DNA of 64,000 bases from Hyphomicrobium_A sp963724945 (GCA_963724945.1 CAVRWL010000003.1:2046001-2110000), one strand, 5' to 3'. Positions 41,920 to 51,524 are shown, numbered from the stretch's first letter. Notes: generated from the letters alone by a model not told the origin. A program made the numbers and translations.

Positions 41920-42726
41920 TCAGTGGCGCGTGATGCCGATCAGCGAGTAGGCCGCCCACACGAGCACGCAGGCAAGCATGACTCGCAACAGCCAGTCCGG
42001 CACGTGCGTGGTGATGCGCGAGCCGAGCGCGATGCCCGGCACCGAGCCGACGAGCAGAAGCCCGAGGATCGGCAGGTCGACGTTGCCCATGCCGAGATGG
42101 CTCGCGCCGGCGAGGAAGGTAAGCGGGATCGCGTGCACGATGTCCGTGCCGATGAGTCGTCGGACCGAGAGCGAGTGATAGAGCGCGGTGAGCGCCACCA
42201 CGCCGATCGCCCCGGCGCCGACCGAGGTCAAAGCCACAAGCACGCCGAGGATCAATCCAAGCGCGAGCGTGGGGCCACGGCGCACGACCGTCGGTGCCTG
42301 TGCGTCGGGAGCATGCATCGCGTACTGCTTGAGCCAGGGATAGAGCGCGACGCCGATGGCGCTCACGATCAGGGTGCCGGCCAGCACCTTGCGGATGATC
42401 ATGCCGAGCGCACCCGTGTCGGGCGTCGCCACGTAGATCCACGAGAGCATCGCCAGGGCGCCGGGTAGGCTGCCGGCCGCGAGCCAGCGCACGATCGCCC
42501 AATCGACGTTGCCGAGCGCGTGGTGGCGCCAGGCCGCGCTCGCCTTCGTGATCGAGGCGAACAAGAGATCGGTGCCGACGGCCAGCACCGGCGGGACGCC
42601 GATGCCGGAAATCAGGAACGGCGTCATCAGCGAGCCGGCGCCGACGCCTGTCAGTCCGACGAGAAAGCCGACGGTAAATCCGCCGGCAATGATCAGGGGC
42701 CACGAGTTGGACAGCGCGAAGTCCAT
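41920..42726 (-). CDS. TauE/SafE-family membrane exporter
   Basis: A 268-residue membrane protein with about eight hydrophobic segments and the paired repeats of the TauE/SafE family (FTVGFLVGLTGVGAGSLMTP and GVLVALTSVGAGAIGVVAL). Members move sulfite, sulfonates or sulfur anions. Its place between sulfite reductase and ATP sulfurylase genes suggests sulfite or sulfate-related efflux. It is 97 bases downstream of cysN and may be the last gene of that operon. Confidence 0.8.
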   Translation of the reverse strand: MDFALSNSWPLIIAGGFTVGFLVGLTGVGAGSLMTPFLISGIGVPPVLAVGTDLLFASITKASAAWRHHALGNVDWAIVRWLAAGSLPGALAMLSWIYVATPDTGALGMIIRKVLAGTLIVSAIGVALYPWLKQYAMHAPDAQAPTVVRRGPTLALGLILGVLVALTSVGAGAIGVVALTALYHSLSVRRLIGTDIVHAIPLTFLAGASHLGMGNVDLPILGLLLVGSVPGIALGSRITTHVPDWLLRVMLACVLVWAAYSLIGITRH

Positions 42727-42823
42727 GGGGCGAGTTGGCTCCTGGTCAGTCTAGCGACGGGGCCCCGAAGCAGGGGCGACCTTGTTTGTTATCGTGGATG
42801 GCGGACCAGGGAAAGCGGCGGTC

Positions 42824-44296
42824 TCAGAGGTCGAGCTTAACCGGCACGCCCGCCGCGTGGAGAAGGAGTGCCGCCTCGCTGGCACGCCGCTGGAACTCGC
42901 GGCGGTCGTTCTCGCTGTGCCCCAGGTCACGGCAGAGTCCCTTCTCGAGCATTTCGCGCGTCAACCGGAAGTCGGAAGCCGCGGTTGCGACCCCCCCCGC
43001 CGTCGCCTCGGAGACAACGCCGCCCGCCACCGTGGCGCCGGTGGCGGCATCGACGATGAGGAAGCTTCCCGTGGCCGGATTGGTGCCAAAGACATCGATA
43101 GCGACCGGCCGGGCGAGCGTAATCTCGACGAGCGCAATATCGTTAACGGTGCACGCCTGCGCCGGCTGCACGACCAGCGTCTCGAGGTCGAGCAGCGACT
43201 TGATCGTGAGCGCAGAGATCGGCGTGAGATCGGTGGCGGTGCGCAAGAGGTAGCCGGCGCGCGCATCGAAAGGGGTCTCCCACAGCCAGACGAGGCGCGC
43301 CTGCAATTGCGTTGCCGCCGTCGGCTGGGCCTCCGGCGCAGCGAGCACGGCGCCGCGCGCCACGTCGATGTCGGCGTCGAGTTGCAGGGCGACCGCTTGC
43401 CCCTGCGAGGCGATCTCGAGGTCGCGATTCATGCTGACGATGCGCAGGACGTGCGCGCTCTGACCGCTCAGCGCGTCCGTCACGCGGTCGCCGACGCACA
43501 CGCATCCCGACGTCACCGTTCCGGCAAGGCCGCGGAAATCGAGCCCGTCGCGCAGCACGATCTGCACCGGCATGCGGAACGCTCCAGTTGGCGTGGTGTC
43601 GCGGGCCGGCAACCGCTCCAGATGCTCGAGCAGGGAGGGCCCGGAGTACCACGGCATGACGTCGGAGCGGCGCGCAACGTTGTCGCCACTGACGGCGGAA
43701 ACGGGAATCGCGATCGCCTCGCGGAAGCCGAAGCGCAAGGTGAGCTCGCGGAAGTCGGCCTCAATCGCGCGGAACCGCTCCTGCGACCAGTCGACGAGGT
43801 CCATCTTGTTGACGGCGAGGATGACCCGCTTGACGCCGACGATGTCGAGGATCGCCGCGTGGCGGCGCGTCTGGCGCTTCACGCCGTGGCGCGCATCAAC
43901 CAGCATGATGGCGACATCGGCATGGCTAGCACCGCTCGCCATGTTGCGGGTGTATTGCTCGTGGCCGGGGCTGTCGATGATGACGAAGCGCCGCGCGTCG
44001 GTGTCGAAATAGCGCCAGGCGATGTCGATCGTGATGCCCTGCTCGCGCTCGGCGACGAGGCCGTCGACGAGGAGAGAGAAATCGGGATGCGCGCTGCCGC
44101 CGGCGGTGCGTCCGGAGCGCTTCAGCGTCTCGCGCTGGTCGTCGTAGAGGTCGGAGGCATCCCACAACAGGCGGCCGATCAGTGTCGACTTGCCGTCGTC
44201 GACCGACCCGCACGTCAATAAATGCAGAATGCCGTTGAGCTCGTGGGCCGGCTCGGGCGACGTCTCGACGGGGCGGATGGCCGTGAGTGCGGTCAT
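42824..44296 (-). CDS. cysN: Sulfate adenylyltransferase GTPase subunit
   Basis: A 490-residue GTPase of the EF-Tu family that drives formation of APS by CysD. G1 is GSVDDGKST (residues 30-38), G3 is DSPGHEQYTRN and G4 is NKMD. The protein ends after the third beta-barrel domain, so there is no fused APS kinase (CysC). This fits a pathway that reduces APS directly. It starts on the last base of cysD (overlap of one base), so the two subunits are coupled. Confidence 0.92.
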   Translation of the reverse strand: MTALTAIRPVETSPEPAHELNGILHLLTCGSVDDGKSTLIGRLLWDASDLYDDQRETLKRSGRTAGGSAHPDFSLLVDGLVAEREQGITIDIAWRYFDTDARRFVIIDSPGHEQYTRNMASGASHADVAIMLVDARHGVKRQTRRHAAILDIVGVKRVILAVNKMDLVDWSQERFRAIEADFRELTLRFGFREAIAIPVSAVSGDNVARRSDVMPWYSGPSLLEHLERLPARDTTPTGAFRMPVQIVLRDGLDFRGLAGTVTSGCVCVGDRVTDALSGQSAHVLRIVSMNRDLEIASQGQAVALQLDADIDVARGAVLAAPEAQPTAATQLQARLVWLWETPFDARAGYLLRTATDLTPISALTIKSLLDLETLVVQPAQACTVNDIALVEITLARPVAIDVFGTNPATGSFLIVDAATGATVAGGVVSEATAGGVATAASDFRLTREMLEKGLCRDLGHSENDRREFQRRASEAALLLHAAGVPVKLDL

Positions 44297-45201
44297 CAGA
44301 AATAGCCTTCCTGCTTCTTGCGCTCCATGGCGCCGGATTGGTCGTGGTCTATGAGCCGGCCCTGCCGCTCAGAGGTGCGGGCGCCCAGCGTCTCGGCGAC
44401 GACGGCCTCAATGTCGGCCGCAGAGGAGGGGACGGCGGCGGTAAGCGGCCAGCAGCCCAGCGTGCGGAAGCGCACCTCTCTCACCTGCGGCGTCTCGCCC
44501 GGCTGCAGCGGCAGGCGGTCATCGTCGAGGACGAGCAGCTGGCCGTCGCGGATGATGGTCGGGCGCCGTGCGGCGAAGTAGAGGGGGACGACGTCGAGGC
44601 GCTCGCGCGCGATGTAGCGCCAGACGTCCTTCTCGGTCCAGTTGGAGAGGGGAAAGACGCGCACGGTCTCGCCGACGCCGAGCCGCCCGTTCAAGAGCTG
44701 CCACATCTCCGGGCGCTGGCGGCGCGGATCCCAGCGGTGGCCGGCCGAGCGGAACGAGAACACGCGCTCCTTGGCGCGCGAGCCCTCCTCATCGCGGCGA
44801 GCGCCACCGAACGCGGCATCGAAGCCGTGCTTGTCGAGCGCCTCTTTGAGCGGCTGCGTCTTCATTACGTCGGTATAGACGGAGGGCGCGTAGTCGAACG
44901 GGTTGATGCCGCGGCGCAAGCCGTCCTCGTTCGTGTGCACGATGAGGTCGAGGCCGAGATCGCGCACGGTCTTGTCGCGGAACGCGATCATGTCCTTGAA
45001 CTTCCACGTCGTATCGATGTGGAGCAGCGGAAACGGTGGTTTCTGCGGCCAGAAGGCCTTGCGCGCGATGTGCAGAAGGACGGTCGAGTCCTTGCCGATC
45101 GAGTAGAGCAGCACCGGCTTGCGGAACTGCGCAGCCGCCTCGCGGAAAATATGAATGGCCTCCGCCTCCAGGAGGTCAAGATGCGAGAAGGGTGCCGTCA
45201 T
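44296..45201 (-). CDS. cysD: Sulfate adenylyltransferase catalytic subunit
   Basis: A 301-residue PP-loop enzyme that adenylates sulfate to APS. YSIGKDSTVLLHIARKAF is the PP-loop region, RRDEEGSRAKERVFSFR and the C-terminal RQGRLIDHDQSGAMERKKQE are family hallmarks. ATG 45201 is taken because it precedes the conserved SHLDLLEAEAIHI; it overlaps the cysH stop by 4 bases. Confidence 0.95.
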   Translation of the reverse strand: MTAPFSHLDLLEAEAIHIFREAAAQFRKPVLLYSIGKDSTVLLHIARKAFWPQKPPFPLLHIDTTWKFKDMIAFRDKTVRDLGLDLIVHTNEDGLRRGINPFDYAPSVYTDVMKTQPLKEALDKHGFDAAFGGARRDEEGSRAKERVFSFRSAGHRWDPRRQRPEMWQLLNGRLGVGETVRVFPLSNWTEKDVWRYIARERLDVVPLYFAARRPTIIRDGQLLVLDDDRLPLQPGETPQVREVRFRTLGCWPLTAAVPSSAADIEAVVAETLGARTSERQGRLIDHDQSGAMERKKQEGYF

Positions 45202-46049
45202 GCTGCTGCTTCCTTGTGGCGCGGCCGGTTGTGCAGCCCGCATTCCTTGCCGTCCTCGTTTTCCCACCACCAGCGCCCGGCGCGGATGTCCTCGCCGGGC
45301 TTTACGGCGCGGGTGCACGGTTGGCAACCGATGGAAGGAAAGCCTTTCGCGTGCAGTGGATTGACCGGCACATTATTGTCGGCGACGTAGGCCTCAAGCA
45401 CATCGAGGCTCCAGTCGGCGATGGGGTTGACCTTGATGAGGCGATGCTCCTCGTCCCATGCGGCAAATGGCACCGCCGCGCGCTCCGCCGACTGCTCGCG
45501 CCGCAAGCCCGTCACCCATCCCGTGGCCCCGGCAAGGGCGCGCTTCAACGGTCGCACCTTGCGCACCTCGCAGCACGCCATGCGGTTCTCCGCAGCGAGG
45601 CGGAAGCCGAAGATGCCGTCGCGCGCCACGAGCTCCTCGACCTCGCGGGCGTCGGGCGCCACGACGCGGATCCTGAGGCCGTAACGATGCTCGCTCGCCT
45701 GCAGCGTCTCGAGCGTCTCGGGAAAGTGCCGCCCTGTGTCGAGCGTGAAGACATCAATGTTTGCGCCCGAGGCCGCGATGGCGTGCAGAAGGGCTTGATC
45801 CTCGAGCCCAAGGCTGGTTGAGAACGCGACCCGGCCGGGAAGCGCGCGCACGATCTCGCCGAGCCGGTCCTCCAGGCGCTCGGTGCCGGACAAGCGTTGG
45901 TCGAGCGCGAGCGCTGTGGGGCGGCTGGGCGCGCTGCGCAAAGTCGTCTTTGCGCCGGACGCCTTCGGAGCGCCGCGCCGCGCTGGGGGTTTCGTCGCCA
46001 TCCTGATCCCTTCGATCTCGGCGTCAAAGTAGTGGAATATGGTTCCCAT
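45198..46049 (-). CDS. cysH: Assimilatory adenylyl-sulfate (APS) reductase
   Basis: A protein of about 283 residues that reduces APS to sulfite with thioredoxin. The PAPS-reductase fold is seen in FSTSLGLEDQALLHAI. The cysteine pairs in MACCEVRKV and SIGCQPCTR would bind a [4Fe-4S] cluster, and the C-terminal GKECGLH carries the redox Cys. The cluster cysteines indicate the APS-using type, not the PAPS type, in line with the absence of an APS kinase. A Met at residue 17 (46001) is an alternative start; the residues in between are little conserved. First gene of the cysH-cysD-cysN operon. Confidence 0.9.
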   Translation of the reverse strand: MGTIFHYFDAEIEGIRMATKPPARRGAPKASGAKTTLRSAPSRPTALALDQRLSGTERLEDRLGEIVRALPGRVAFSTSLGLEDQALLHAIAASGANIDVFTLDTGRHFPETLETLQASEHRYGLRIRVVAPDAREVEELVARDGIFGFRLAAENRMACCEVRKVRPLKRALAGATGWVTGLRREQSAERAAVPFAAWDEEHRLIKVNPIADWSLDVLEAYVADNNVPVNPLHAKGFPSIGCQPCTRAVKPGEDIRAGRWWWENEDGKECGLHNRPRHKEAAA

Positions 46050-46163
46050 ATAAAGCCTATTTGGTAAATAAGAATAGGATCACATTCCTACAGCAGCTCT
46101 GGAGTGAAAATTTTTGCCAAGAGCGACGATGTTGGAACGCCGTCGTGCGGGAGTGCGCGCTGG

Positions 46164-46604
46164 CTACCAGGTTCCCATATTGGGCATTGAGGCCCATGGC
46201 TCCTGCGGCGCCAGCGCGGCTCCTTTCTGCAGGATCTCGATGGAGATGGCATCGGGCGAGCGGAGGAAGGCCATACGTCCGTCGCGGGGCGGACGGTTTA
46301 TGACGGCGCCGGCGTCCTTGAGATGCTGGCAGAGCGCATAGATGTCGTCGACCTCGAAGGCAAGGTGGCCGAAGTTGCGCCCCGAGGCGTAGTCCTCCGC
46401 ATCCCAATTGTAGGTGAGCTCCAGAAGCGGCGCGCGGTCCGCCTTGGCACGCGCTACGTCGGCCGGTGCGGCCAGGAAGACTAGAGTGAAGCGCCCCGCC
46501 GGGTTCTCCATGCGGCGGACCTCCTCGAGCCCGAGCTTGCCGCAATAGAAGTCGAGGCTTTTGTCGAGATCCGCGACGCGCACCATGGTGTGCAGATAGC
46601 GCAT
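46164..46604 (-). CDS. gloA: VOC-family protein, lactoylglutathione lyase-like
   Basis: A 146-residue protein of two beta-alpha-beta3 modules. It starts MRYLHTMVRVADLDKSLDFY, where the His is a metal ligand. Further ligands are the Glu in LLELTYNW, the His in NFGHLAFEVDD and the Glu in SIEILQKG, so the glyoxalase I metal site is complete. The likely reaction is conversion of the methylglyoxal-glutathione adduct. The extra C-terminal segment of about 18 residues is not typical. Confidence 0.8.
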   Translation of the reverse strand: MRYLHTMVRVADLDKSLDFYCGKLGLEEVRRMENPAGRFTLVFLAAPADVARAKADRAPLLELTYNWDAEDYASGRNFGHLAFEVDDIYALCQHLKDAGAVINRPPRDGRMAFLRSPDAISIEILQKGAALAPQEPWASMPNMGTW

Positions 46605-47114
46605 TTGGCCTCCGGAATGCTTGCGGACTCGTTCGGATCAGCTGGCGTGTGCGCATTCTCCCGCGGTGTGCCGGGCCGCGCAAGTCGCGCCTCCTCGCCC
46701 GCTGCTTGATGTCGAGGAGCAAACCCAGGCGTTCTGCCCGCGCGCGCGTCCTCTTTCGGCGGCGACGACGAATCATTGTCTAAGCAAGCCGTCATGTTGG
46801 CCGCTGAATTTCATCGCCGCGCAGCGTTTGCCGGCGCAATGTTGACGATGAGCCCAATGAAATTTGGGGAAGAATCAGTCGCTTTGAACTTCGAAGGGTT
46901 TCAGCGCTTTAACGCTGGCATGCTCATGTGGACATTGCTGAGCCGTTCGCGTTCAGAAGTTGGCAACGGAATTATGCCTCTAGCGGCGCTCACGACAGAT
47001 GGTATTCTCCGCTCCGCTTCGCGCCGGGGGCGAACATGAAGAGGGCATCTTCCATGTTCCGTCAGTCTGGTCGCAGCGAATACGAGCAACGTAGACCAGT
47101 AGCGGGGTACCGAG
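46605..47114. other. Divergent intergenic region before the cold-shock-domain gene
   Basis: About 510 bases with no convincing coding sequence. The 47.05-47.11 kb part is probably leader of the cold-shock-domain gene. I found no repeat or named RNA. Confidence 0.5.
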
Positions 47115-47711
47115 ATGGGGGATTCTAAGCGTCCCGATTTTCCGCAGTTCGAACATGCGACCGAAGGCGTCGGGGACAGAGCCGAAGAAGCCGGCATAGA
47201 AGTGTTCGAGATTGTCGGCTCGATCAAATGGTTCGACGCATCGAAAGGTTACGGATTTATAGTACCCGACAACGGATTGGCCGACATCCTGTTGCACGTT
47301 ACGTGCCTCAGGGCGGGCGGGTACCAAACCGCGTACGAGGGAGCGCGGGTCCATTGCGAGGTGCTGCGCCGCCCGAAGGGGATGCAGGCGTTCCGCATCC
47401 TCTCGATGGACGAGAGCACCGCGATCCATCCCTCGCAGCTTCCGCAGCGAACCCACGTCGTGGTCACGCCGGAGAGCGACTGGGAACGGGCCATGGTCAA
47501 ATGGTTCAACCGGGTCCGTGGCTTCGGCTTCCTGACGCGCGGCGAGGGCACGCCCGACATCTTCGTGCACATGGAGACGCTGCGCCGGTTCGGCTTCACC
47601 GAGCTGCGTCCGGGGCAGATGGTGCTGGTGCGCTGGGGGCACGGCTCGAAGGGCTGCATGGCGGCCGAGCTTCGCCCCGACGGTCAGCCGGGACTGCCGC
47701 CGACGCACTGA
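47115..47711 (+). CDS. Protein with two cold-shock domains
   Basis: A 198-residue protein with two CSD modules. The first (about 33-95) has GSIKWFDASKGYGFIVPD and ILLHVT; the second (about 125-190) has AMVKWFNRVRGFGFLTRG and DIFVHMETL. Both keep the RNP1-like and RNP2-like aromatic motifs needed to bind single-stranded nucleic acid. Tandem CSD proteins are typical of alphaproteobacteria and probably act as RNA chaperones or regulators. The start at 47115 follows a purine-rich GTACCGAG stretch. Confidence 0.85.
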   Translation: MGDSKRPDFPQFEHATEGVGDRAEEAGIEVFEIVGSIKWFDASKGYGFIVPDNGLADILLHVTCLRAGGYQTAYEGARVHCEVLRRPKGMQAFRILSMDESTAIHPSQLPQRTHVVVTPESDWERAMVKWFNRVRGFGFLTRGEGTPDIFVHMETLRRFGFTELRPGQMVLVRWGHGSKGCMAAELRPDGQPGLPPTH

Positions 47712-47722
47712 TCGCGCCCAAG

Positions 47723-48211
47723 ATGGCGTGGAGAGCTTTTTACAGCAGGGCTACCCAAGGGGCGGCCCTGCTTTTCGTTGCCGCGGCGATGCTCGTGTCG
47801 CTGGCGGGGACGGCAGACGCGAAGATGCGCGTCGATCGGCTGTGGCTCATAACCGGATCGGGCCGGGAGACGCCGATCGACATCGAGGTTGCCGACGCGC
47901 CCGAGGAGAAGCAACTCGGGCTTATGTTCCGCACCGACCTTCCCGACGGCCAGGGCATGCTGTTTCCCTACGATAGCCCACGGGAGGTCACCATGTGGAT
48001 GCACAACACCTACATCCCGCTCGACATGGTCTTTATCCGCGCCGACGGAACCGTGCATCGCATCGAGAGGCGCGCCGAGCCGCTATCGGATCGCATCATC
48101 AACTCCAAGGGCAAGGTCAAGGCCGTGCTCGAGCTGGCGGGGGGGGCGGCGGAGCGGATGGGGCTAAAGCAGGGCGACCACGTGCGCTACCCGCTCTTCA
48201 AGGCCCCTTGA
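47723..48211 (+). CDS. DUF192 exported protein
   Basis: A 162-residue protein with a signal peptide (about residues 1-33) and a DUF192 domain: IDIEVADAPEEKQLGLMFR, GMLFPYDSPREVTMWMHNTY-P and MGLKQGDHVRYPLF are the conserved blocks. The function of the family is unknown. It starts 11 bases after the cold-shock-domain gene, a pairing seen in many alphaproteobacteria, so the two are probably co-transcribed. Confidence 0.85.
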   Translation: MAWRAFYSRATQGAALLFVAAAMLVSLAGTADAKMRVDRLWLITGSGRETPIDIEVADAPEEKQLGLMFRTDLPDGQGMLFPYDSPREVTMWMHNTYIPLDMVFIRADGTVHRIERRAEPLSDRIINSKGKVKAVLELAGGAAERMGLKQGDHVRYPLFKAP

Positions 48212-48318
48212 GATCGCGGCTGCAGCAGGGCGGGCCAGAGCCGCTCCCTTGACCTCGCCGGTGCGACGCGGCACAGAGACCGTGCTTGCCTGCGGGGCGA
48301 CCCGATCGGGCAGGACGT

Positions 48319-48395
48319 CGGGGCATAGCTCAGCCTGGTAGAGCACTTGCTTTGGGAGCAAGGGGTCGCGAGTTCGAATCCCGCTGCCCCGACCA
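48319..48395 (+). tRNA. tRNA-Pro (anticodon TGG)
   Basis: A full cloverleaf. Acceptor CGGGGCA pairs with TGCCCCG, followed by A and an encoded CCA. The anticodon arm CTTGC-TTTGGGA-GCAAG gives anticodon TGG. The D and T arms are standard. Confidence 0.97.
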
Positions 48396-48528
48396 ATATT
48401 CTCGATCCGTTAAGACAGTTGGGCAGAGCTCCGGCAGGCAGCGCAGGAACAAAGCGCGCGGCGGGGATCGATTCACTTTCCGTTCGCCCATCTGCGGTAG
48501 TTCCGAATATCGGTCGGAGGGCTCAGTT

Positions 48529-49380
48529 ATGAAGAAGATCAAGACCAGTTGGGAGATCGCGAAGCAGTGCTGGAGAGTTCTTCTCCTGGACCGCGAGCTC
48601 GTCTTATTTCCGCTGCTGAGCGCCGGCGCGCTGCTCCTGGTGAGTGCGAGCTTCTTCGTTCCGATCTGGGAGAGCGGTGCGCTGCAGACCGCCGCCGAGC
48701 ATCACCACCGTGTGACCGCCACACAAGATCCCCTGCTGTTTGTCGCTTACTTCGCCTTCTATCTGGTTTGCTACTTCGTGATCATCTTCTTCAACTCGGC
48801 CCTCGTCGCTTGCGCGATGATCCGCCTGCGCGGCGGCGATCCGACCGTCGCCGATGGCCTGCGCGCCGCGATGAAGTGCCTACCTGCAATCTTCGGTTGG
48901 GCGTTGCTGTCGGCGAGCGTGGGCATGGTGCTCCAGGCGATTGAGGAGCGCGTCGGGTTCCTCGGCAGGCTGGTTGTCGGGCTCATCGGACTGAGCTGGG
49001 CGATCGCCAGCTATTTCGTCATTCCCACGATCGTTATCGAGAACGTCGGTCCGGTCGAGGCGCTCAAGCGCTCGGCCTCGATCATCAAGAAGACGTGGGG
49101 AGAAACGCTGACGGTCCAGGTCGGTCTGTCCGTCGTGGCTTTTGCCGCAGGTCTTGTCGCGATGGTTGTGATTGTGGCAGGCGGCGCGCTGATGCCCATG
49201 AGCCCGATCCTCGGCGGCTCGGTGATGGCGTTGGGCGTGATCGCATTCTTTGCCGGGATCGTTGTTACCGCCACGCTGCACGCGATCTTGACCGCAGCGC
49301 TGTATCTCTATGCCGCCGACGGCAAGGTGCCGCAGAACTTCGACAACGCCCTCCTCAAGAACGCATTCGCTCCGAAGTAA
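48529..49380 (+). CDS. DUF6159-like multipass membrane protein
   Basis: A 283-residue membrane protein with about six hydrophobic helices. The N-terminal SWEIAKQCWRVLLLDRELVL is a soluble helix before the first membrane segment, and EALKRSASIIKKTWGETL is an amphipathic loop. This pattern resembles the DUF6159 family, of unknown function. It lies alone between tRNA-Pro and the NDUFS4-type gene. The start at 48529 is supported by CGGAGG upstream. Confidence 0.6.
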   Translation: MKKIKTSWEIAKQCWRVLLLDRELVLFPLLSAGALLLVSASFFVPIWESGALQTAAEHHHRVTATQDPLLFVAYFAFYLVCYFVIIFFNSALVACAMIRLRGGDPTVADGLRAAMKCLPAIFGWALLSASVGMVLQAIEERVGFLGRLVVGLIGLSWAIASYFVIPTIVIENVGPVEALKRSASIIKKTWGETLTVQVGLSVVAFAAGLVAMVVIVAGGALMPMSPILGGSVMALGVIAFFAGIVVTATLHAILTAALYLYAADGKVPQNFDNALLKNAFAPK

Positions 49381-49481
49381 ATGGCGGCTTCTAACCGGCG
49401 TGCGAACCAGCTATCGTGCGCCGCGGCACGGGCCCCGCCGGCCCGTGTCGTCCTCGCGATCTGCACGACGGTGAGACATCG

Positions 49482-49787
49482 ATGATTGCGCGCATCTTCA
49501 AGCCGGCCAGGACGGCCATGCAGTCGGGGAGGGCCCGCACCAAGGAGTGGGTGCTCGAGTTCGCGCCCGCGAGCCCACGCGAGGTGGATCCGCTCATGGG
49601 CTGGACCAGCTCGCGCGACATGCGTGCCCAGGTGCAGTTGGAATTCGACACCAAGGAGGAGGCGATCGCCTACGCCGAGCGCGAGGGCCTTCCCTTCCGC
49701 GTGTTCGAGCCCGAGCCGCAGCGGATCATCCGCAAATCATATGCGGACAACTTCAAGTTCGGCCGCATCGGCCGCTGGACGCACTGA
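49482..49787 (+). CDS. NDUFS4-type accessory subunit of respiratory complex I
   Basis: A 101-residue protein of the ETC_C1_NDUFA4/NDUFS4 family found in alphaproteobacteria and mitochondria. It has RIFKPARTAMQSGRA, MGWTSSRDMRAQVQL and the C-terminal SYADNFKFGRIGRWTH. It binds at the NADH-oxidising arm of complex I. It stands apart from a nuo operon, as is usual in this class. The ATG at 49482 gives the family length. Confidence 0.9.
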   Translation: MIARIFKPARTAMQSGRARTKEWVLEFAPASPREVDPLMGWTSSRDMRAQVQLEFDTKEEAIAYAEREGLPFRVFEPEPQRIIRKSYADNFKFGRIGRWTH

Positions 49788-49826
49788 CGCGCCGCGAGGA
49801 GACCTGCGGCGCGCCAGGCAGACTGC

Positions 49827-51524
49827 TCAGCTGAACAGCGTGACGGCCTTCAGGAGCGTATTCCAGACGCCCCAGAAGAAGGGGATGCCCACCGCGAGCC
49901 AGGCGATGAGCGCGCCGAAGCTCATGCCGCCGAAGCCGATGCCGTGCGATCCGGTCGTCGCCGGCTTGGCGCTGCCCACCAGGTCCTCGGCGTCCACTTT
50001 CATGAGCCGCTTGGAATGCACCGGGCGGATCAGCGCGTTGCAGATGAGGCCGACGAGCAGGAAGCTCACCAGGATATACATGGTGCGGTCATAGACCTGA
50101 GCGCGTGGGATCCCCGCCGCGAGCTGCACGTCGCGGATGTAGCCGATGACCATCGGGCCGACGACGCCTGCCGCCGACCAAGCCGTCAACAGGCGCCCGT
50201 GAATGGCGCCGACGTACTTGGTGCCGAAGATGTCGGCGAGGTAGGCCGGCACCGTGGAGAAGCCGCCGCCGTACATGGACAGGATGATGCAGAAGGCGCC
50301 GACGAACAGAGCGCGCGAGCCCATGTGTGCGAACGTGGGCGCCAGTCCGTAAAGGACCATGCCGATCACGAAGAAGCAGAAGTACGTATTCTTGCGCCCG
50401 ATGTAGTCGGACAGCGTTGCCCAGAAGAAGCGGCCGCCGGCGTTGAACAGCGACAGCAAGCTGACGAAGCCGCCAGCGATCGCCGCGATAGCAATGCGCT
50501 GCGCTTCACTCAGGGCGCTGAAGGTCAGTTGGGGCTCGCCGATGAGGGAGCCTGCGAAGATCTCCTGCAGCATCGGCGAGGCCATGGCGAGCACGCCGAT
50601 TCCCGCGGACACGTTCAAGCACAGGACGAGCCAGATCAGCCAAAACTGCGGCGTCTTGTGCGCGTCCTCAAGGTGCACGTTGCCCGACGTGATCATGGCG
50701 TGCGAGCTCTCCGGCGGGGTCCAGCCGTCGGGCTGCCAGCCCTCCGGCGGCACGCGATAGCCCAAAGCACCGGCCGTCATGGCGACGATATAGACCGCGC
50801 CGATCACCATGAACGTCTGCCACACGCCGACCGAGGCGGCGGTACGAAATCCATGGAAGTGCAGCTGCCAATGGCCGAGGCTCGGCAAGTCGACGTTGAT
50901 AAAATCGCCGCCGTTCATGAGGATGACGGCGAGCGCGCTGCCGATCATGGCGCCGCCGCCGAAGCCCATGATGGCCATGCCGGTCGCCATGCCGCGTCGG
51001 TCGGGGAACCACTTGATGAGGGTGGAGACGGGCGAGATGTAGCCGAGCCCGAGGCCAACGCCGCCGATGAAGCCGAGACCCAGCCAGATCACCCAGAGCT
51101 GGTGAATGTAGACGCCGACGCCGGAGATGATGAAGCCGCCGCCCCAGCACAGCGCGGCGACGACGCCGGCCTTGCGCGGGCCGGCCCGTTCCAGCCAGCC
51201 GCCGAACACCGCAGCCGACAGTCCCAGAACAACGATGCCGATCGTGAAGATGATGAGCAGGTCGGTTATGGGCCAGTCGCAGGTCCTGGTGAAGAGGGCC
51301 CCGACGATGGTCATGTCGGGGCAGGTCACCGGCTTCTCAAGACCGATGGCCTGCGCCAGCGGCAGCCAGAACACGCTGAGGCCGTAGCACATGCCGATGC
51401 ACAGGTGGATCGCGACCGCGCAGGGCGGCACCAGCCAGCGATTGAACCCTGGTTTCGCGATGATGCGCTCGCGCGAAAGAAACCCCGGGGCGGATGCCCC
51501 TTCACCCATGCTGGTAGCCGTCAT
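49827..51524 (-). CDS. OFA-family MFS transporter (oxalate/formate antiporter-like)
   Basis: A protein of about 565 residues with 12 or more hydrophobic segments plus a C-terminal extra one. Family marks are CIGMCYGLSVFWLPLAQAIG, GGWLERAGPRKAGVVAAL, GYISPVSTLIKWFPDRRGMA and YGGGFSTVPAYLADIFGTKY. OFA transporters exchange small carboxylates such as oxalate and formate. In a methylotroph formate export or uptake is an attractive role but is inference. I favour ATG 51524, preceded by GGGGAG, over 51548. Confidence 0.8.
   Translation of the reverse strand: MTATSMGEGASAPGFLSRERIIAKPGFNRWLVPPCAVAIHLCIGMCYGLSVFWLPLAQAIGLEKPVTCPDMTIVGALFTRTCDWPITDLLIIFTIGIVVLGLSAAVFGGWLERAGPRKAGVVAALCWGGGFIISGVGVYIHQLWVIWLGLGFIGGVGLGLGYISPVSTLIKWFPDRRGMATGMAIMGFGGGAMIGSALAVILMNGGDFINVDLPSLGHWQLHFHGFRTAASVGVWQTFMVIGAVYIVAMTAGALGYRVPPEGWQPDGWTPPESSHAMITSGNVHLEDAHKTPQFWLIWLVLCLNVSAGIGVLAMASPMLQEIFAGSLIGEPQLTFSALSEAQRIAIAAIAGGFVSLLSLFNAGGRFFWATLSDYIGRKNTYFCFFVIGMVLYGLAPTFAHMGSRALFVGAFCIILSMYGGGFSTVPAYLADIFGTKYVGAIHGRLLTAWSAAGVVGPMVIGYIRDVQLAAGIPRAQVYDRTMYILVSFLLVGLICNALIRPVHSKRLMKVDAEDLVGSAKPATTGSHGIGFGGMSFGALIAWLAVGIPFFWGVWNTLLKAVTLFS

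Noticed and set aside
42782..44221. A 479-codon open frame on the plus strand
   Set aside because: It is antisense to cysN, whose GTPase motifs are complete.
42824..44296. cysNC bifunctional gene
   Set aside because: The protein ends at 490 residues after the GTPase barrels; no APS-kinase Walker motif follows.
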